A stretch of 64,000 nt of DNA from Desulfuromonadaceae bacterium (GCA_028683855.1 JAQUHA010000004.1:83058-147057); one strand, 5' to 3'; counted from the first letter of the stretch, positions 16,764 to 27,089 are shown. Notes: generated by a model from the letters alone, not told the origin. A program made the numbers and translations.

Positions 16764-19240
16764 TAAATCCCAAGAAAGCTGTTAATTACTTTCTGAACTT
16801 CGGCGATCGAAACATTACCATTTGCATCCTGATCTACACAACCCTTTGCCGTGCCAAGCCCGAGAAACATATTTATGCTGCTCTGTACTTCGGCAATAGT
16901 AACACTGTCGTTGCTGTCGCAATCACCAGGCTTGAATGTTTCCGCCTGCAGTTCGGCGGAACAGTATGCTGCGCCACCACCGTTAGAGCCGGTACAACTC
17001 CAGCTCCATGGGCCGATACCGGTAACCACTGATGCCGCTCCGCTGCTGCAGAGATTTGCTGATGGAGCGACAGGATAGCTCTGCGCGTCATAAGAGCCAC
17101 AGATGCCATTTGCCGGAAGCAGACCAAATGCGGCGATCCCCCCTGAGACAGAGCCTAGACCGGCACTGAAATATAAAGTCCCTTTTGTGTCAATAGTCAC
17201 AAGATTTTCAATTACCCCTGACCAGCTGTTTAGAGGTGAAAGGGCGTTAGTCAGGTCCATCCCTGCCGGAACAGTACCGTTTAAAAACTGAAGATTACGC
17301 TGATCAAAGGCGCTTGTATCATCAACCGTAACCCATGTATTGGTCAATGAATCAAATTTCTGTTTTGCGACATTCCAGACCTGTCCGCTGTCATCCTGCG
17401 TTACTCCGTAACCGCTGCTGAAACCGTCATTTCCGTTGGTAAACCTGAACCATGTCGCAGCACCTCCAGCCTCACCCTTTTTCATAAGCACTACTTCACT
17501 GCGACAGATGAACCAGACGTTCCCCCCTTTGTCTACCAGTACATCTTCGATATAATAATCAGCTGGAAAACCAGGCAGTTCTGCAGGTGCAAAGCTTGTC
17601 CATGCCGTATTGTCTGGATTTAGATAGTAGACTCCGTATGCGCCGTAGAACCATTTTCCGTTATCTGGATCAACGTAAACACCATAGTAATAAAAGTCAG
17701 TGAATGGTTCCGCCGGAAGGGTGAGCCACTGTTCAGCGGTAACATCATACGCTACCGGAACGGATCTCAACGGCGCGAAATATACGATGTTATTGGAATC
17801 TGCAGCCGCACCGACAACACCGAAACTCCCGAACCCCACATTACCAGCCTGACGAAACTGCTGCCAGCTTCCATCAGCTTTCAAACGGGCTATGCTGGGA
17901 TCATCGTAGGCTGGAAACCAGACACCGCCGCTTTTGTCTGCGGCAATCTGGTTAAAACGGAGTGCTGTGAGAGAACTGCTGTCGCCCCGGTAGGTATAAT
18001 GGGTAACAATCGGCTGGTTTTGAGCTGTGAAAGAGAGGTAATGCGCTCCGGTTCCGTTTCCGGTAATGCCTGGATTGTAGGCAGTTATGAACCACAACCC
18101 CGTACCATCTACAGCAAGTCCATGAACTTCGCCGCTATCCAGCCCAAGCTCTGCCTGGGTGAAACGGGTCCATACTCCACCACCTGCAGGGTCATATCGA
18201 AGAATTGCCCCAGCTCCGCTGTAGACGCTTCCGAACCAGACTGTTCCGTCACTTCCGGCAGCTATATCATGTGCCCGAAGACCTATATCATTAACCGGAC
18301 CATCAGAATATTTAATCCAATTCCCAGATTTGTTATAGCAGTAGATACCGTCAACGCCATACCCAAAGTCGGAGCAGAACCAGATGTTGCCGAGCGAATC
18401 CTCCACTATCCGGCTTATCATTGTTTCTGTTCCAGGTGCGGTTGGATATTCTGCGGAGGGGTAGAGATCTTTAACATAAGTGGTATTTACAAGTGAAGTT
18501 CCCTGCTCCAGACCTCGCCCGGAAGTGATCCAGTAACGTCCGCTGCTGTCAATAAGAGCATCGGTAATAAAGCTGTTGTTATAGATATCATAGGCCTGTC
18601 GTGTTTCTACAACACCAAATGCGGCGCTGATACGGACAATCCCCCTTGCAGCTATGAGCAGCTTTTCCTGAGTTCCGTCCGGTTTGTCGATCAGGCGTAT
18701 TCTGTGTGCGCTGTCTACACCGCTTGTGCCGACACCAGGCTGTATGTCTGATGAATCTGGCATTGCAAAGGTGAGCCAGCTTTTATCAGCCTTTTCGCAA
18801 AGAACAGTCCTGTTGTTAAGGGCGTACCAGACATTCCCCTGTTTGTCCCTGATGACGTATTGAACCGGAGCAGTCAGCTGAGGTTTTACGACTGGCGGGT
18901 TAAAATCGGAGTTTAGAGCGTTGTTTCGGGGGTCGTTAGTAATGTGTGTGAAAGATGGTGCTTCAGAGACAGCGGAAGGTTTATACCAGACTCCGGAAAC
19001 CGGCTCTGTACCATCCACCGAAGTGATCCAGATCCCACCATCAGCATCTTGGGTTATGCTCTGAGGTTGATAAGGAACGCTATTGGTGAGCAGACGATAC
19101 CACTCTTTTGTCTCCGCTGACTCTGCACGAACAGCAGGAGCAGCTATTGTAAGGGCAAGCAGTAAAATGGATATGAAGCGAGTGAGAAGGGGGGGGGATT
19201 TCAGCGATCTAAATGAGTTTACAGAGTAATAATCAGACAT
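16763..19240 (-). CDS. Secreted beta-propeller protein with C-terminal dockerin
   Basis: 825 aa from the ATG at 19240, which follows GGAGG by 6 nt; an upstream in-frame start at 19279 is less likely. Signal peptide FISILLLALTIAAPAVRA. The body has many two-component-regulator-propeller/vgb-like repeats (GGIWITS, GNVWYAL, GRYWITS, GNIWFCS, GTVWFGS), giving one or two extracellular propellers. Then a short Cys-containing module (CGSY...WSCTG...YCSA) and a dockerin-like pair (PGDCDSNDSVTIAEVQSSINMFLGL; NVSIAEVQKVINSFLGI). It lacks DUF1566 and C13 domains, so the dockerin is the common element. Overlaps the downstream lipoprotein gene by one base. Confidence 0.8.
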   Translation of the reverse strand: MSDYYSVNSFRSLKSPPLLTRFISILLLALTIAAPAVRAESAETKEWYRLLTNSVPYQPQSITQDADGGIWITSVDGTEPVSGVWYKPSAVSEAPSFTHITNDPRNNALNSDFNPPVVKPQLTAPVQYVIRDKQGNVWYALNNRTVLCEKADKSWLTFAMPDSSDIQPGVGTSGVDSAHRIRLIDKPDGTQEKLLIAARGIVRISAAFGVVETRQAYDIYNNSFITDALIDSSGRYWITSGRGLEQGTSLVNTTYVKDLYPSAEYPTAPGTETMISRIVEDSLGNIWFCSDFGYGVDGIYCYNKSGNWIKYSDGPVNDIGLRAHDIAAGSDGTVWFGSVYSGAGAILRYDPAGGGVWTRFTQAELGLDSGEVHGLAVDGTGLWFITAYNPGITGNGTGAHYLSFTAQNQPIVTHYTYRGDSSSLTALRFNQIAADKSGGVWFPAYDDPSIARLKADGSWQQFRQAGNVGFGSFGVVGAAADSNNIVYFAPLRSVPVAYDVTAEQWLTLPAEPFTDFYYYGVYVDPDNGKWFYGAYGVYYLNPDNTAWTSFAPAELPGFPADYYIEDVLVDKGGNVWFICRSEVVLMKKGEAGGAATWFRFTNGNDGFSSGYGVTQDDSGQVWNVAKQKFDSLTNTWVTVDDTSAFDQRNLQFLNGTVPAGMDLTNALSPLNSWSGVIENLVTIDTKGTLYFSAGLGSVSGGIAAFGLLPANGICGSYDAQSYPVAPSANLCSSGAASVVTGIGPWSWSCTGSNGGGAAYCSAELQAETFKPGDCDSNDSVTIAEVQSSINMFLGLGTAKGCVDQDANGNVSIAEVQKVINSFLGI

Positions 19241-19367
19241 TAGAGCCTCCGTATTCAGACGGTTTAAATTAAAAACCACTTTCTTATATGCTTTATAACA
19301 TATTTCAAATAATGTACGACCTCTTTTTTACAGAAATCTATCCAGGCACCAAAAACTCCATACTTGG

Positions 19368-19392
19368 TTTACAACCCAAGAAACGAATTTAT
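19368..19392 (-). pseudogene. Dockerin gene 3'-end scar
   Basis: 25 bp identical to the last codons of the dockerin gene ending at 35528: on the minus strand it reads ATAAATTCG...TTGTAA (INSFLGL-stop). Nothing upstream in frame remains; hipA begins its 3' end 60 bp away. Confidence 0.6.
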
Positions 19393-19451
19393 TGAGAATT
19401 GAATGGAAATAAAAATATTTTTCGGAACATACTCAGGATTATAGATTTGTG

Positions 19452-20690
19452 TCACATCTGAAACAGATGCTCAGCCTCGGAAATTTCGTAAGCTGACAAG
19501 CCGAGCCTTCTGGCACGAGCCCTCCACCCGCCGATCACCCTACCTACCCGACTGACAATCTCCTGTGCCTTGTCCATTCCGAGACGATAATACTCTGCTG
19601 TTTCCAGTACGACAGCCATATCCGGCTGTCGGGCATAAAGATCCAGGGCAAGGACGTGTTCATCCTTTTTGAATGACGGGTTCATATCAAAAGCGGGGGC
19701 AAGACGCCAGCCAGCGGGTGTTCTCATGAAACCATGATTACGGAGATGGTCGTCACGGTTGGCGGTCGCAACATTGAAGACAACCCGGGTAAAAAGCTCC
19801 GCAAGGTCATGGTTAATATGATCCGGCTCGCCCCAGGTAGCAATAAACTCTGCTAACTCCAGATAACTGGCATCTTCGGTATCCTGATGCCCGGTCATGG
19901 CCATAGCTGATGCAAAAAAACGTCTTGCAGTGCCGTCCCGGTCAAATCGTTTCACCATGAAAGTGCGATAGCCGCTGCCGACCTGCAGTAAACGGGAAGC
20001 AGGAACGTTGATCCCACACTCCCTGGCAAGCTCCTGCAGCAGCATTTCCCAAAGTGCCACATCATAATCATCATCAGCTGACGGGAACTTGGCAATCCAG
20101 AGAGTCCCATCCTCGTCAAGCAGATTGGCTTTTGGACGGGCGCCGCCAAGTGACGAACCAGGTGCAACCAGAACCTTCAGCCACTCCCTGATCTTGTCCA
20201 GATCATCCTGCTTCTTTCTGCTCAGCTCAAATGCCACAGTTTGTAGTTCGGCAATTCTGGCAATCGGTGGCGCCGAGCGAGTTTCATCTGCTAGAAAGAG
20301 ATCTGTGTCCGGGCGACTGAACCGGAGAGCCCCCATACGAGTGCAGTCCTGAACCCCCAGCAGAAACTCCCATGCACCAACTGTCCTCGTTGTGCGCCCC
20401 TGTTCACGAGCCTCGACCGCTTCCCTTCGCTTCATCAGGATCTGTCCCCATCGATCAGGACAGGAATCCATAAAGACCCCGAAGTTGGTATTGCCAGGGT
20501 AGAATTCGCCGGCAGTCAAGTCCAGTTCAGGGTCAAGAGGAAAGGCATGGGCTTTCTTAAGCCATGTCGGCTCATATGCAAAGCGCACACTCCCACGGTC
20601 GCCACGGGACAGTGTGCCGATCCGCTGCAAGGAGCCGAATAACGGATCATCAAGCCAGACCCAGATATGTTCGCCTTGTACTTTAGCCAT
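19452..20690 (-). CDS. hipA: HipA-type serine/threonine kinase toxin
   Basis: 412 aa. Matches HipA family layout: N-terminal HipA couple domain (GTLSRGDRGSVRFAYEPTWL), then the kinase domain with the Gly-rich SLGGARPKA nucleotide loop, FMVKRFDRD, the catalytic NRDDHLRNHGF loop, and the metal-binding PAFDMNPS. HipA kinases phosphorylate a translation component (GltX in E. coli) and induce growth arrest. The gene overlaps the upstream hipB by 8 bp, standard for antitoxin-first hipBA operons. All catalytic residues appear present. Flanked by dockerin relics on both sides, so it was probably inserted into a former dockerin-gene region. Confidence 0.9.
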   Translation of the reverse strand: MAKVQGEHIWVWLDDPLFGSLQRIGTLSRGDRGSVRFAYEPTWLKKAHAFPLDPELDLTAGEFYPGNTNFGVFMDSCPDRWGQILMKRREAVEAREQGRTTRTVGAWEFLLGVQDCTRMGALRFSRPDTDLFLADETRSAPPIARIAELQTVAFELSRKKQDDLDKIREWLKVLVAPGSSLGGARPKANLLDEDGTLWIAKFPSADDDYDVALWEMLLQELARECGINVPASRLLQVGSGYRTFMVKRFDRDGTARRFFASAMAMTGHQDTEDASYLELAEFIATWGEPDHINHDLAELFTRVVFNVATANRDDHLRNHGFMRTPAGWRLAPAFDMNPSFKKDEHVLALDLYARQPDMAVVLETAEYYRLGMDKAQEIVSRVGRVIGGWRARARRLGLSAYEISEAEHLFQM

Positions 20691-21021
20691 CTAAGGCACC
20701 GGTTTGTTGCGTTTTTTTTGGCGCTCGTTTGCGGTGCGGCAGGGCTTCATCCTGAAGACGTCGGCCCAAGACATCTTCCTTGGCAATCACCCCCAGATCA
20801 TCTAGCAGTCCCAAGACACGGAGTACTTGAACGTAAATTCCCATGGCAACGGACGGGTCTCCATTCTCGACCTTGTAGAGGGTAGGACGCGAGATATCCG
20901 CCCTGGCACAGACAGTCTCCATAGAAAAACGACGACGCAAGCGTGCATCTTTGAGACGTTGTCCCATGGCTTCAAGTTCTTTTGCCGAAGAGGGGTAGAT
21001 TGTAACGCTTCTTTTACTCAT
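20683..21021 (-). CDS. hipB: HipB-like XRE antitoxin
   Basis: 112 aa. An XRE helix-turn-helix (LKDARLRRRFSMETVCARADISRPTLYKVENGDPSVAMG) occupies residues about 22-62, followed by a basic, probably flexible tail. HipB proteins bind HipA and repress their own operon. It precedes and overlaps hipA. A palindrome-like AT-rich stretch just upstream (21022-21050) would be the natural operator, but I cannot define the site. Confidence 0.88.
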   Translation of the reverse strand: MSKRSVTIYPSSAKELEAMGQRLKDARLRRRFSMETVCARADISRPTLYKVENGDPSVAMGIYVQVLRVLGLLDDLGVIAKEDVLGRRLQDEALPHRKRAPKKTQQTGALDG

Positions 21022-21088
21022 AATGATAATAATTATTTACATTAATGGCAGTAATTGTCAATTATAATTACAACTGAGATATCGTCTT

Positions 21089-21174
21089 TAACCCCGGAAA
21101 GCTGTTGATAGTTCTCTGCAGTTCGATAATGGAGACGTTATTGTCTTCGGCAGCTAAGGAGCAACGTGCATTAA
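21089..21174 (-). pseudogene. Degenerate dockerin half-domain relic
   Basis: Minus-strand reading gives NARCSLAAEDNNVSIIELQ then RTINSFPGL. This parallels the second dockerin repeat of neighbours (ACVDTDG..GVSIAEVQKTINSFLGL) but has lost the stop, the start and most acidic ligands. No open gene surrounds it. Confidence 0.65.
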
Positions 21175-21193
21175 TATCAAATCTGTAGAAAAG

Positions 21194-21229
21194 AAAGAGC
21201 CTTGATTGTAACTTCAACCAAGGCTCTTT
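21194..21229 (-). terminator. Rho-independent terminator of the 21253-26550 gene
   Basis: 11-bp perfect stem AAAGAGCCTTG / CAAGGCTCTTT, followed on the minus strand by a U-rich CTTTCTTTTC run, 24 bp after the stop. Confidence 0.8.
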
Positions 21230-21252
21230 TCTCATACGGCGATTTTAATTCT

Positions 21253-24200
21253 CTACAAACCTAGAAAACTATTAATAGTTTTCTGAACCTCGGCTATTGA
21301 GACTCCATTTATTCCATCCGTATCAACACACGCTTGAACCGATTTAAGACCCAGGAACATATTGATAGCGGATTGCACTTCTGCAATGTCGACTGTTCCT
21401 GATCCGTTGCAGTCACCGGGCCTGTCATTAATGAAGGTTGCAGATACAGCATGGTTTGCTGTGATGTTGCTTATGGTGAAATTTTTGCCTGTAGGCAGTT
21501 CCAAAGCTGCAGCGTTATCAGTAAGCGCAGTCAGCTTGAAACCTGGAAGCGTGTTCAGAACACAGGTGCTTGAAGCGCCGCTTGTTACTGTTGCGGGGAT
21601 ACAGACAAGAGATCCACCGACTGTTGATGAACCGGTTACTGAATACACGGTTGTACCTGACGGAATAACCGGTATAAAGCTGGCGGTTACACTACAGTCT
21701 GTTGTGGCGGTGAGGTTATACCGGTTGCCGGATAGTTCTCCGCCACACCCTTCTATTGCTGAGAACTGGTATCCGGTTCCTGCCTGCATACTGCATGAAA
21801 CCTCAGCCCCTTTAGTAACAACTGCAGGACAGTCCAGATAGCCGCTGGCGGCTGCGCTGGATACGACTGATGTGATGTTGACGGTCTCCGGAGCGAGTGG
21901 GCTAAGTTCAATATTCTGAGTGGTTACCTTGCCCGGAGATACAATAAGTGATACAGGTTTTGCCGTGTAGCCGTCAGCAGATGCCGTTAAAAGAATGCTT
22001 CCCGGTGCTGCTGCTATGAGGAAAGCACCGTTAGAGTAACTCTTGTAAGATGCTTTTGCTGTATCCAGGCTTACAGCAGGGAGCTTTGATCCGGTTGTTT
22101 TATTGCGTACAACTCCGGTTATGTAGCTGGGTAGTCCGTTGGTATTATCTGTCCTGAAACTCTCAACTCCGCTTTTGGTTACAGCGCCATAACTGTCTAC
22201 CGCCCATACCTGCCAGTAGTATGTTGTCAGGTCGCGCAGTCCGTCATCATAAGTGATTACATTTGCAGGTATATTCAGCCCCTCCTTGACAAGAACCGGA
22301 TTTCCCATATCAGCCTGTTTGCTGACCAGCATGGTATATGTAACAGTATCTCCGTCTGGATCAATAGATTCGCTCCATTCAGCCATAAATGCGCTGGCGG
22401 TTGTTAAAGCGCCTGTTGGTGCAGCCAGAACAGGTGCCTGCGGAGTGCTGTTGTTGGCGCGCTCCCGATACAGCGCGATGCGCTTCGGTGATATCTCCCC
22501 GGTTGATGGGTCCTGCAGATAGATGGTTATATCGTAGCTGCCGGCATCTGTGAATTCGGCATAAGTACCTGTAAATGAACCTGCTGCCGCATCGTATAGC
22601 ATCTGTACGCGGGGGAGTTCTGCAATCAACTGGCTGCTCCCGCCATCAAGGGCGAGTGGAAGTGACGGCTTACGAATTTCAAACCAGGCGTTCCAACCGC
22701 TCTGGCTCTGATCCACTTTAAGTGAGACTTCTTTACTGCTGCTGTTCTCATCGAGGAAAAGCGTTGTTACTGCAGCCGTACGATCATGCGGAATCATACC
22801 CTGCGGATCGTAGGCAAAGTTATCGCCGGAACCGAGATAAGCGACATCCGGTGCATCATCAGCAACACCGGTAGGTATTTCTGTCACGCCTGTTGTGTCC
22901 CCTCTATAGCTTATCAGCGGGTTCTGCAGCGCTTTGTCGTCACTTGAGCTTACAACACCACCACGACGGGACTGAACACGCACCGCAGCTGCACCCTTGT
23001 TAAAAGCATCTCTTAACGATTCACCTCTGCGTAAGCCACGATATAACTCATCAAGGAAAAACTCACCGCTTCGGATACCGTCAGGCTCAGACGGCCCACG
23101 GAACGACTGTTCGGTATTGGACGCACTTGTAATAATGGTTCGCCCCACTTTTGCAAGCGCCGGTATGAATGTTCCGGAATAGCAGGAGCCTACAACAACC
23201 ATTCGGGGCTGCAGAGCAGCGGAAGCGACAAGCATATTTTCCATGGTATCCAGCCAGCCGGCGAGTTCGGCTGGTGTGATAACTTCCGCTCCGAGATGGA
23301 ACTCAGCCGGATCACCGTGGTCAATGAGAATAAGATTCAGAGGTGCAGGAGTGATGTTCGCTCTTGCGGCAACAGCGTAAAGGGCTGCCTGCAGTTCGGC
23401 TTTACCGCTGCTGAAATCATTGGAAGTGATAGAGATAATATTTTCAGAGGTGAGACCACGCGCCAGCAGGGCGTTTTTCACACGGGTGGCGGTTTTTGCG
23501 TGCGCTTCCGCACCCTCTCCGCTCGGTATGCGCCCCTGCAGAACAATCGCATAACCTGCGACCGGGAGAACACGCAGCTGTTTTATTTCGGATTTGTTAG
23601 GTGCTGTAGAGCCGGTGCCGCTACCACCGAATGCCTGTATTTTGTAGGTTCCAAGCTGACCGAGGTAAGAAGTGAGCGGAATATCGGAGTAGAGTCCATC
23701 CTGATCTGTCGTAACTGATTCAAAATGCAGGCTCCCGTCAGGTTTGGTTATGACCAGAGAAATATTCTGATTTGCTACCGAGTTGTTTGTAACATTTATC
23801 ACACCGCTCGCATAAACAGGGTTTCCGGTTATAACCCCGTTTGCTGAAAGATCAAGAGTAAGTGTCGGAATAGAGACATTATCCGGTTTTTTTACTGTGG
23901 TAAAAGCGATAGTAAGCGGGGTGGAATTGCCGGCATAATCACTGACCCACCATGCGCCACCATAGCTTTTTGAATACTCCAAAGGAAACAGCGGTTTTAC
24001 AGTAAGCTGATTAACCACGGAATTAAAACTCATAGTACATGGGATATGGAGTGGGCAGTTAGGTGTCCCATCCATATTGTAGGTATTTATCCCTTCGTTA
24101 AAATTCATAGTAAAATCAGTGGTTATCGGAACATCGACACCCCCAATAACCGGAATCATACTTTGCAAAACCGGCGGTGTGGTGTCAGGGGCATAGGTAA

Positions 24201-26550
24201 CATCGGTAGTTGCTACCGTTGAAACCCTGTCAAACTCATCCTTTACATAAGCATAAATCGGATACGTTCCATAATAACCAAACGCAACAAAATCAAAATA
24301 GCTATTTGGAATCTCCCCATACGCCCAGCTGCATGACCCGGGATCCGGGTGTGAAGTGACACAGTACGCTGCTGTTGCAGCGCTGTCGCTTACCGACAGG
24401 TCGGTTATTTTTACAGTAAAACTTCCCGGAGTGGTTGATGCCGCAAAACTGGTTATTTCGGGTGGATTAGGAGTAGGAGGTGTTATCGTGTAGGTTGCGG
24501 AACCGTATGTAGGAGTTGCAGCCCCTTTACCAATGTATCCGTATCTTACCGTTGTAGTACCTATCGGCAGATCTATAGGGCCTTCATAGTTCATTGATGT
24601 GTCTACAGGGATTGTGCCATCCAGGGTATATTTGATAGTTACCTGTTCATTCGTGACAAACGAAACAGCCTTATGAGTCGAGTAACTCCCCGGTGTCGGA
24701 TAAACGGTAACTGATAATGTACGTGGATCTAAATCAAACTGCGCGGTAACTGCATTGTCTTTAGCACAATTAACTATACAGTCAGTTCCGTCTACTGAAT
24801 CACACCCGACCCATTTTGTCAGATGTGTGAAATCATCCGGCATGGCTTTCAGCCTGATTGTCTGCTGCACTGCAACCGGCTGGGTGCAGGTCCCGGACGA
24901 GCAAATTATGGATCTAAAATTCATTGAGTTCGGGTCATAATAAAAAGACTCTACTGTTCCGGTTCCAGTTCCGGATAAAGTTATTGAGAGCTGTTTTTCA
25001 GCAGGGGTTGTGGTAGCGGTCATGACATACATCGGAATAATCGTCTTTGCCGTCGGAGCATTGCTGGCAAGCTCGATATATGCGGAGCTAAACCCATTGC
25101 CGCTCATTGTATTATAGGAGACTTTAACATCACAGGAGGTTCCTAGAGCAAGGGTCGGAGTAGTTGAACTGCAGCTGACATTAGATATTGTAAAATCGGC
25201 TGAGCTATCGCCAAGAACCTTAATAGAGCTTACAACGAGGGGGGCAAGCCCGCTGTTTTGAATGGTTATATTTGATTCCATTGTGTTGGAACCGGGATTC
25301 ATAGAGGAGAAGAATATTCTGTCTGGAACAGAAACTTCCGGTTTTTCATATCCACTGCAGGCGGCACTTTTTATAAAATCTTTCTGAAACAGCAAACTAT
25401 TCTGCAGATCGCTTAAACCGAGCGGAAAGAGACCGCCTATGGTCATATCATCCAGAACTCCGCCGGTTGAGGTACAGGTAACAAGCTGCTGACGGATATT
25501 TATCGGAGCTGCAGCGTTAAAGAATTTAGAGAGATTAACCACTGTACTACCGGTAAACGAGTAGTAAGTTGCCCCCGAAAGAGACGCTTTTATCTCATCC
25601 ATAGATTTAATAATCTGGTTAACCTCGAATGTAGTTGAGCCGATCGGTGAGTCATTAAGCGGAATATCGAGTACAAAGGCGTGACCACCCTTATCGGTAC
25701 GCTTTCCGATTGCTGTTGCAGCAGTTTTAAAAGTATCGATAAAACCAACCAGACCGGCTTTTGCAGTTGTAAGACTGGCAGGCTTGACCGGAGTAAGGAG
25801 TTTGGGGGAGGCAACTACCAGATCATGCAGCCTCTTCAGCTGCAGTTCGGGAGCACCACCAAATACATCAGGCGGGCTGAAATCAAGCCCGTAAACATTC
25901 AACAGCTCCAGGTTGCACACCATAAGCGAAGCTATCGCTTTAAGAACCTGAACATCACCGTAGTCAACATTTACGGTCTGAGCGTATGAGTTCATAACAG
26001 CGGAAGGGTCAAGCGAAGAGACAAAAGTCGCGTTAGTGACTGCGCCAAAGTTTCCAATCGCTCCGTTTATCTCCGGCAGAACCCTGGTTGAGACATAATT
26101 TATGACATCTCCACTGCGGGGGGTGGTTGACGGAAATCCTGTCCCTGTGGCGGGAGCGGTCTGGGTGTCATACAGTCCAAAGTTCGTAAAGCTGAGCCCC
26201 GAAAGTTCAAGAATCTCCCGAATGCTATCGAGTCCAGCTGTCTGCACGTACTGGTTATCCTCATAAACAGCAAATATACGGGTTAATCCGTACAGAAACT
26301 GCGCTTCCTGATTGGTGGCATCAAGCTCTACAGCCTGCTTGAAGCTGTTTCGGGCTGCGATTATATTTTTAGATGTCAAGAAAACCTTCCCGGCATCAAT
26401 TAAAGATTGGGTGGTCGGCGTCGTTGCCTGTACCACCCCATCGGGTGAACTGGAAAGCAGCCGAACCACTTTTTCCTGAACACCGGCTACAGCTACAAGA
26501 GCGCTAATTGCAAACAGCACCAACAGTATAAGGCTGACTCTTTTTCTCAT
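21253..26550 (-). CDS. Giant secreted TPR / C13-peptidase / dockerin protein
   Basis: 1765 aa, start 26550 with GGAGG upstream and a short signal peptide (LILLVLFAISALVAVAG). There is no DUF1566 domain; instead the N-terminus has TPR-like helices (AGKVFLTSKNIIAARNSFKQAVELDATNQEAQFL) and a long helical region to about residue 390. Then a choice-of-anchor-D module, a bacterial-repeat module (GCDSVDGTDC), a chitobiase-C-like module (YTLDGTIPVDTS), Ig-like and Big_5-like modules, a C13 legumain-like domain (LIDHG near 1077, GSCYSG near 1123), fibronectin-like and carboxypeptidase-regulatory modules, two bacterial-repeat modules and the dockerin (PGDCNGSGTVDIAEVQ; GVSIAEVQKTINSFLGL). Likely a surface-docked protease whose N-terminus binds something by TPR rather than by a lectin fold. 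Confidence 0.85.
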   Translation of the reverse strand: MRKRVSLILLVLFAISALVAVAGVQEKVVRLLSSSPDGVVQATTPTTQSLIDAGKVFLTSKNIIAARNSFKQAVELDATNQEAQFLYGLTRIFAVYEDNQYVQTAGLDSIREILELSGLSFTNFGLYDTQTAPATGTGFPSTTPRSGDVINYVSTRVLPEINGAIGNFGAVTNATFVSSLDPSAVMNSYAQTVNVDYGDVQVLKAIASLMVCNLELLNVYGLDFSPPDVFGGAPELQLKRLHDLVVASPKLLTPVKPASLTTAKAGLVGFIDTFKTAATAIGKRTDKGGHAFVLDIPLNDSPIGSTTFEVNQIIKSMDEIKASLSGATYYSFTGSTVVNLSKFFNAAAPINIRQQLVTCTSTGGVLDDMTIGGLFPLGLSDLQNSLLFQKDFIKSAACSGYEKPEVSVPDRIFFSSMNPGSNTMESNITIQNSGLAPLVVSSIKVLGDSSADFTISNVSCSSTTPTLALGTSCDVKVSYNTMSGNGFSSAYIELASNAPTAKTIIPMYVMTATTTPAEKQLSITLSGTGTGTVESFYYDPNSMNFRSIICSSGTCTQPVAVQQTIRLKAMPDDFTHLTKWVGCDSVDGTDCIVNCAKDNAVTAQFDLDPRTLSVTVYPTPGSYSTHKAVSFVTNEQVTIKYTLDGTIPVDTSMNYEGPIDLPIGTTTVRYGYIGKGAATPTYGSATYTITPPTPNPPEITSFAASTTPGSFTVKITDLSVSDSAATAAYCVTSHPDPGSCSWAYGEIPNSYFDFVAFGYYGTYPIYAYVKDEFDRVSTVATTDVTYAPDTTPPVLQSMIPVIGGVDVPITTDFTMNFNEGINTYNMDGTPNCPLHIPCTMSFNSVVNQLTVKPLFPLEYSKSYGGAWWVSDYAGNSTPLTIAFTTVKKPDNVSIPTLTLDLSANGVITGNPVYASGVINVTNNSVANQNISLVITKPDGSLHFESVTTDQDGLYSDIPLTSYLGQLGTYKIQAFGGSGTGSTAPNKSEIKQLRVLPVAGYAIVLQGRIPSGEGAEAHAKTATRVKNALLARGLTSENIISITSNDFSSGKAELQAALYAVAARANITPAPLNLILIDHGDPAEFHLGAEVITPAELAGWLDTMENMLVASAALQPRMVVVGSCYSGTFIPALAKVGRTIITSASNTEQSFRGPSEPDGIRSGEFFLDELYRGLRRGESLRDAFNKGAAAVRVQSRRGGVVSSSDDKALQNPLISYRGDTTGVTEIPTGVADDAPDVAYLGSGDNFAYDPQGMIPHDRTAAVTTLFLDENSSSKEVSLKVDQSQSGWNAWFEIRKPSLPLALDGGSSQLIAELPRVQMLYDAAAGSFTGTYAEFTDAGSYDITIYLQDPSTGEISPKRIALYRERANNSTPQAPVLAAPTGALTTASAFMAEWSESIDPDGDTVTYTMLVSKQADMGNPVLVKEGLNIPANVITYDDGLRDLTTYYWQVWAVDSYGAVTKSGVESFRTDNTNGLPSYITGVVRNKTTGSKLPAVSLDTAKASYKSYSNGAFLIAAAPGSILLTASADGYTAKPVSLIVSPGKVTTQNIELSPLAPETVNITSVVSSAAASGYLDCPAVVTKGAEVSCSMQAGTGYQFSAIEGCGGELSGNRYNLTATTDCSVTASFIPVIPSGTTVYSVTGSSTVGGSLVCIPATVTSGASSTCVLNTLPGFKLTALTDNAAALELPTGKNFTISNITANHAVSATFINDRPGDCNGSGTVDIAEVQSAINMFLGLKSVQACVDTDGINGVSIAEVQKTINSFLGL

Positions 26551-26570
26551 TTCAAACCTCCAAACCGGAT

Positions 26571-27086
26571 TTACTTAAATCTATACTCATCCCTTTTTGT
26601 ACCAAAAGTTACAATTCTACCCTGATTAAAATATATTTTTGCTCTTTCTACATTATTAAGCTGACGTCTGTCGAGTGAAATTATAACATTGTTCTTCAAA
26701 TCAAGTGGTAAATCAGGAGAAGTCTCCCATTCACCCTCGCTGGCTGAAAATGTAACAAGATGAGTTGAAGATGAAAAACGCCCCTGAATCATATCAAGCA
26801 TAGTCGTTTTAACAACTGTCGAGCGTAATCCAAACATTTTTTTCCCACGCCTTACAAGCTGTTTACCATAAATGTAGGTATTACCATCCTTACGAATATC
26901 TGAAAACTTGAAATCTTTAATAACATTGTCGACATCAGACGGCAGAGAAACCCTGTTTTTCTGATTCGCCTCATTGTTTTTGTGGAATATGTTTAAAACC
27001 GTAAAGAGTGAAAGCAGAGCAATTGCCAATATGAGTAATAAAGTGCCGGAGAGTTTTGAAGCACTCATACCTCTGCTTTTCACCAT
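26571..27086 (-). CDS. Membrane-anchored periplasmic protein, possibly LptC-like
   Basis: 171 aa. One N-terminal transmembrane helix (GTLLLILAIALLSLFTVLNIF), then a soluble beta-rich domain (DFKFSDIRKDGNTYIYGKQLVRRGKKMFGLRSTVV; SASEGEWETSPDLPLDLKNNVIIS). Layout and the 'increment then membrane-derivative' strand pattern recall LptC/YrbK, which passes lipopolysaccharide in the periplasm, but I see no diagnostic motif. It starts 4 bp after the stop of the giant gene 27090-34646 and ends 21 bp before the next giant gene, so it is in one transcription unit with two dockerin proteases. Function unknown. Confidence 0.6.
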   Translation of the reverse strand: MVKSRGMSASKLSGTLLLILAIALLSLFTVLNIFHKNNEANQKNRVSLPSDVDNVIKDFKFSDIRKDGNTYIYGKQLVRRGKKMFGLRSTVVKTTMLDMIQGRFSSSTHLVTFSASEGEWETSPDLPLDLKNNVIISLDRRQLNNVERAKIYFNQGRIVTFGTKRDEYRFK

Positions 27087-27089
27087 TTT

